From: Chloroflexota bacterium
Lineage (GTDB): Bacteria; Chloroflexota; Anaerolineae; B4-G1; SLSP01
Assembly (NCBI GenBank): GCA_022707665.1
Contig: JAKJAE010000057.1
Location: forward strand, 298-7,813
Direction: 5' to 3'
Length of the DNA: 7,516 nucleotides
Shown here: piece by piece, positions 6,534 to 7,516 of the stretch
Numbering within the stretch: position 1 is the first letter of the stretch
Layout of the letters: every line of letters begins with the position of its first letter
Made by a program: the position numbers and the translations under genes
Notes under the pieces: generated by a model
Database searches by the model: none
The model's input: only the letters and a program-made list of their open reading frames with translations
Told to the model about the DNA's origin: nothing

Positions 6534-7516
6534 TCACACAGTGTCCTGCTCCAGTTCGACCGGCTCAAGCACGGATGTAGAAGCTTCTTCGACATCCTGG
6601 GGCAGCGCACGGAACACCAGCCCATTCCCTTCAAGATCGACGAGGACGTTGGCCCCACCCACGAGCTGCCCTCGCAGCAGATCGATACTCAGTGGGCTCT
6701 CGACACAACGCTGAATCACGCGACGCAACGGGCGTGCGCCAAACTGCGGATCATAGCCCTGCTCAGCCAGCCAACGCTTGGCGGCATCGGTCAGCGTCAC
6801 ATGCAACCCGTGCTCCAACAACCGCTCCCGGATCTCCTGCATCTGGAGATCCACGATGCGCTCGACATCGCTGCGCGTGAGGTTGTTGAAGATGATAATC
6901 TCATCGACGCGGTTGATGAACTCGGGGCGGAAAGTCTCCTTGAGCGCCGACAAGGTCCTGCGATGGTTCTGTTCCTCCTCTTCGTCGCGGCCCCGTGCAA
7001 ATCCCAGGGCGCCGCCCCGGCTCATGTAGTCGGTGCCCACGTTTGAGGTCATAATGACGACCGTATTGCGGAAGTCGACCGTTCGCCCTTGGCCATCGGT
7101 CAACCGCCCCTCATCCAGTATCTGCAACATAGCGTTCCAGACATCCGAGTGAGCCTTTTCGATCTCGTCGAAGAGCACAACTTGGTAGGGGCGCCGGCGC
7201 ACCGCCTCGGTCAACTGCCCACCTTGATCGTAGCCAACGTATCCCGGTGGTGCTCCAAAAAGCCGCGACACGGTGTGGCCCTCGCGGTACTCGCTCATAT
7301 CGATCCGCAACAGGGCATCTTCATCGTCGAACAGGAAAGCTGCCACCGCTTTGGCCGTTTCGGTCTTGCCGACGCCGGAAGCGCCCAGGAAGACGAAACT
7401 CCCGATCGGGCGCTGGGGGTCTTTCAGTCCAGCGCGGGCGCGCCGGATTGCGTCGGCAATCACGCCAATCGCCTCATCCTGACCCACGATGCGCTCCCGC
7501 AGCGCTTCCTCCATCC
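6534..7516 (-). CDS. clpC: ClpC-type ATP-dependent unfoldase, C-terminal AAA+ domain (5' end cut by window)
   Basis: This is the second ATPase ring domain of an HSP100 protein that unfolds substrates, most likely for the ClpP protease. The frame is open to the window edge; the Met at 7512-7514 is internal, since family members continue upstream with the first AAA+ domain. Counting from that Met: [10 protein letters not shown] (7-16), Walker A GASGVGKT (44-51; the family usually has GPTGVGKT), pore loop GYVG (91-94), Walker B VVLFDE (112-117), sensor 1 TSN (156-158), arginine finger in EFINR (Arg202), and sensor 2 GARPLRR (259-265). LGF (170-172), placed after sensor 1, matches the [LIV]G[FL] loop that docks on ClpP, which ClpB lacks. 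That and the [21 protein letters not shown] stretch favour ClpC over ClpB. The acidic tail after residue 305 is poorly conserved. The gene is probably not functionally linked to the importer. Confidence 0.9.
   Translation of the reverse strand, partial: MEEALRERIVGQDEAIGVIADAIRRARAGLKDPQRPIGSFVFLGASGVGKTETAKAVAAFLFDDEDALLRIDMSEYREGHTVSRLFGAPPGYVGYDQGGQLTEAVRRRPYQVVLFDEIEKAHSDVWNAMLQILDEGRLTDGQGRTVDFRNTVVIMTSNVGTDYMSRGGALGFARGRDEEEEQNHRRTLSALKETFRPEFINRVDEIIIFNNLTRSDVERIVDLQMQEIRERLLEHGLHVTLTDAAKRWLAEQGYDPQFGARPLRRVIQRCVESPLSIDLLRGQLVGGANVLVDLEGNGLVFRALPQDVEEASTSVLEPVELEQDTV

Noticed and set aside
6399..7046. Open frame of 215 codons on the plus strand
   Set aside because: It is antisense to the ClpC domain and the leader. 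The product shows no family features, while ClpC motifs cover the other strand without a break.

Overview
All recognisable genes in this window lie on the minus strand, so transcription runs from high to low coordinates. From base 7516 down to base 1 the order is: the C-terminal AAA+ domain of a ClpC-type chaperone (cut by the window end), a BMP-family lipoprotein, a double-domain ABC ATPase, permease 1, permease 2 (frameshifted), and a NOL1/NOP2/Sun (RsmF-like) RNA cytosine-C5 methyltransferase (cut by the window start). The DNA is moderately GC-rich. Nearly every start has a strong AGGAGG-type ribosome binding site. A solute-binding lipoprotein with an LNAC lipobox, ClpC and an RsmF-like enzyme suggest a bacterium of the Chloroflexota or a similar lineage. 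That placement is an inference from protein style, not shown by a marker.

Region 959-6376 is a complete BMP-type nucleoside ABC importer locus. Its order (binding protein, ATPase, permease, permease) is the same as nupNOPQ in Bacillus subtilis. The lipoprotein captures ligand outside the membrane, the two unlike permeases form the channel, and the fused ATPase drives import. The likely ligands are purine nucleosides, by family. A long hairpin just after the binding-protein gene could set its expression above that of the membrane parts. In this copy, permease 2 is broken by a frameshift near base 1334. The break is best explained by loss of one unit of a 10-base tandem repeat, either in the cell or in the assembly; everything downstream of it is still open.

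Region 1-954 encodes the RNA methyltransferase. Its gene begins four bases after the permease 2 stop codon, and its ribosome binding site lies inside the end of the permease gene, so the two look co-translated. The only start that fits both the binding site and the family N terminus is a CTG at 952-954.

Region 6534-7516 encodes the second AAA+ domain of ClpC, with a ClpP-docking LGF loop. The 157-base gap between clpC and the lipoprotein gene is the likely place for the transporter promoter, though no convincing promoter boxes are visible. There is no gene-free stretch longer than about 160 bases. I see no mobile element, tRNA, rRNA, CRISPR array or phage gene, and nothing in the window that I would call a new biological system.
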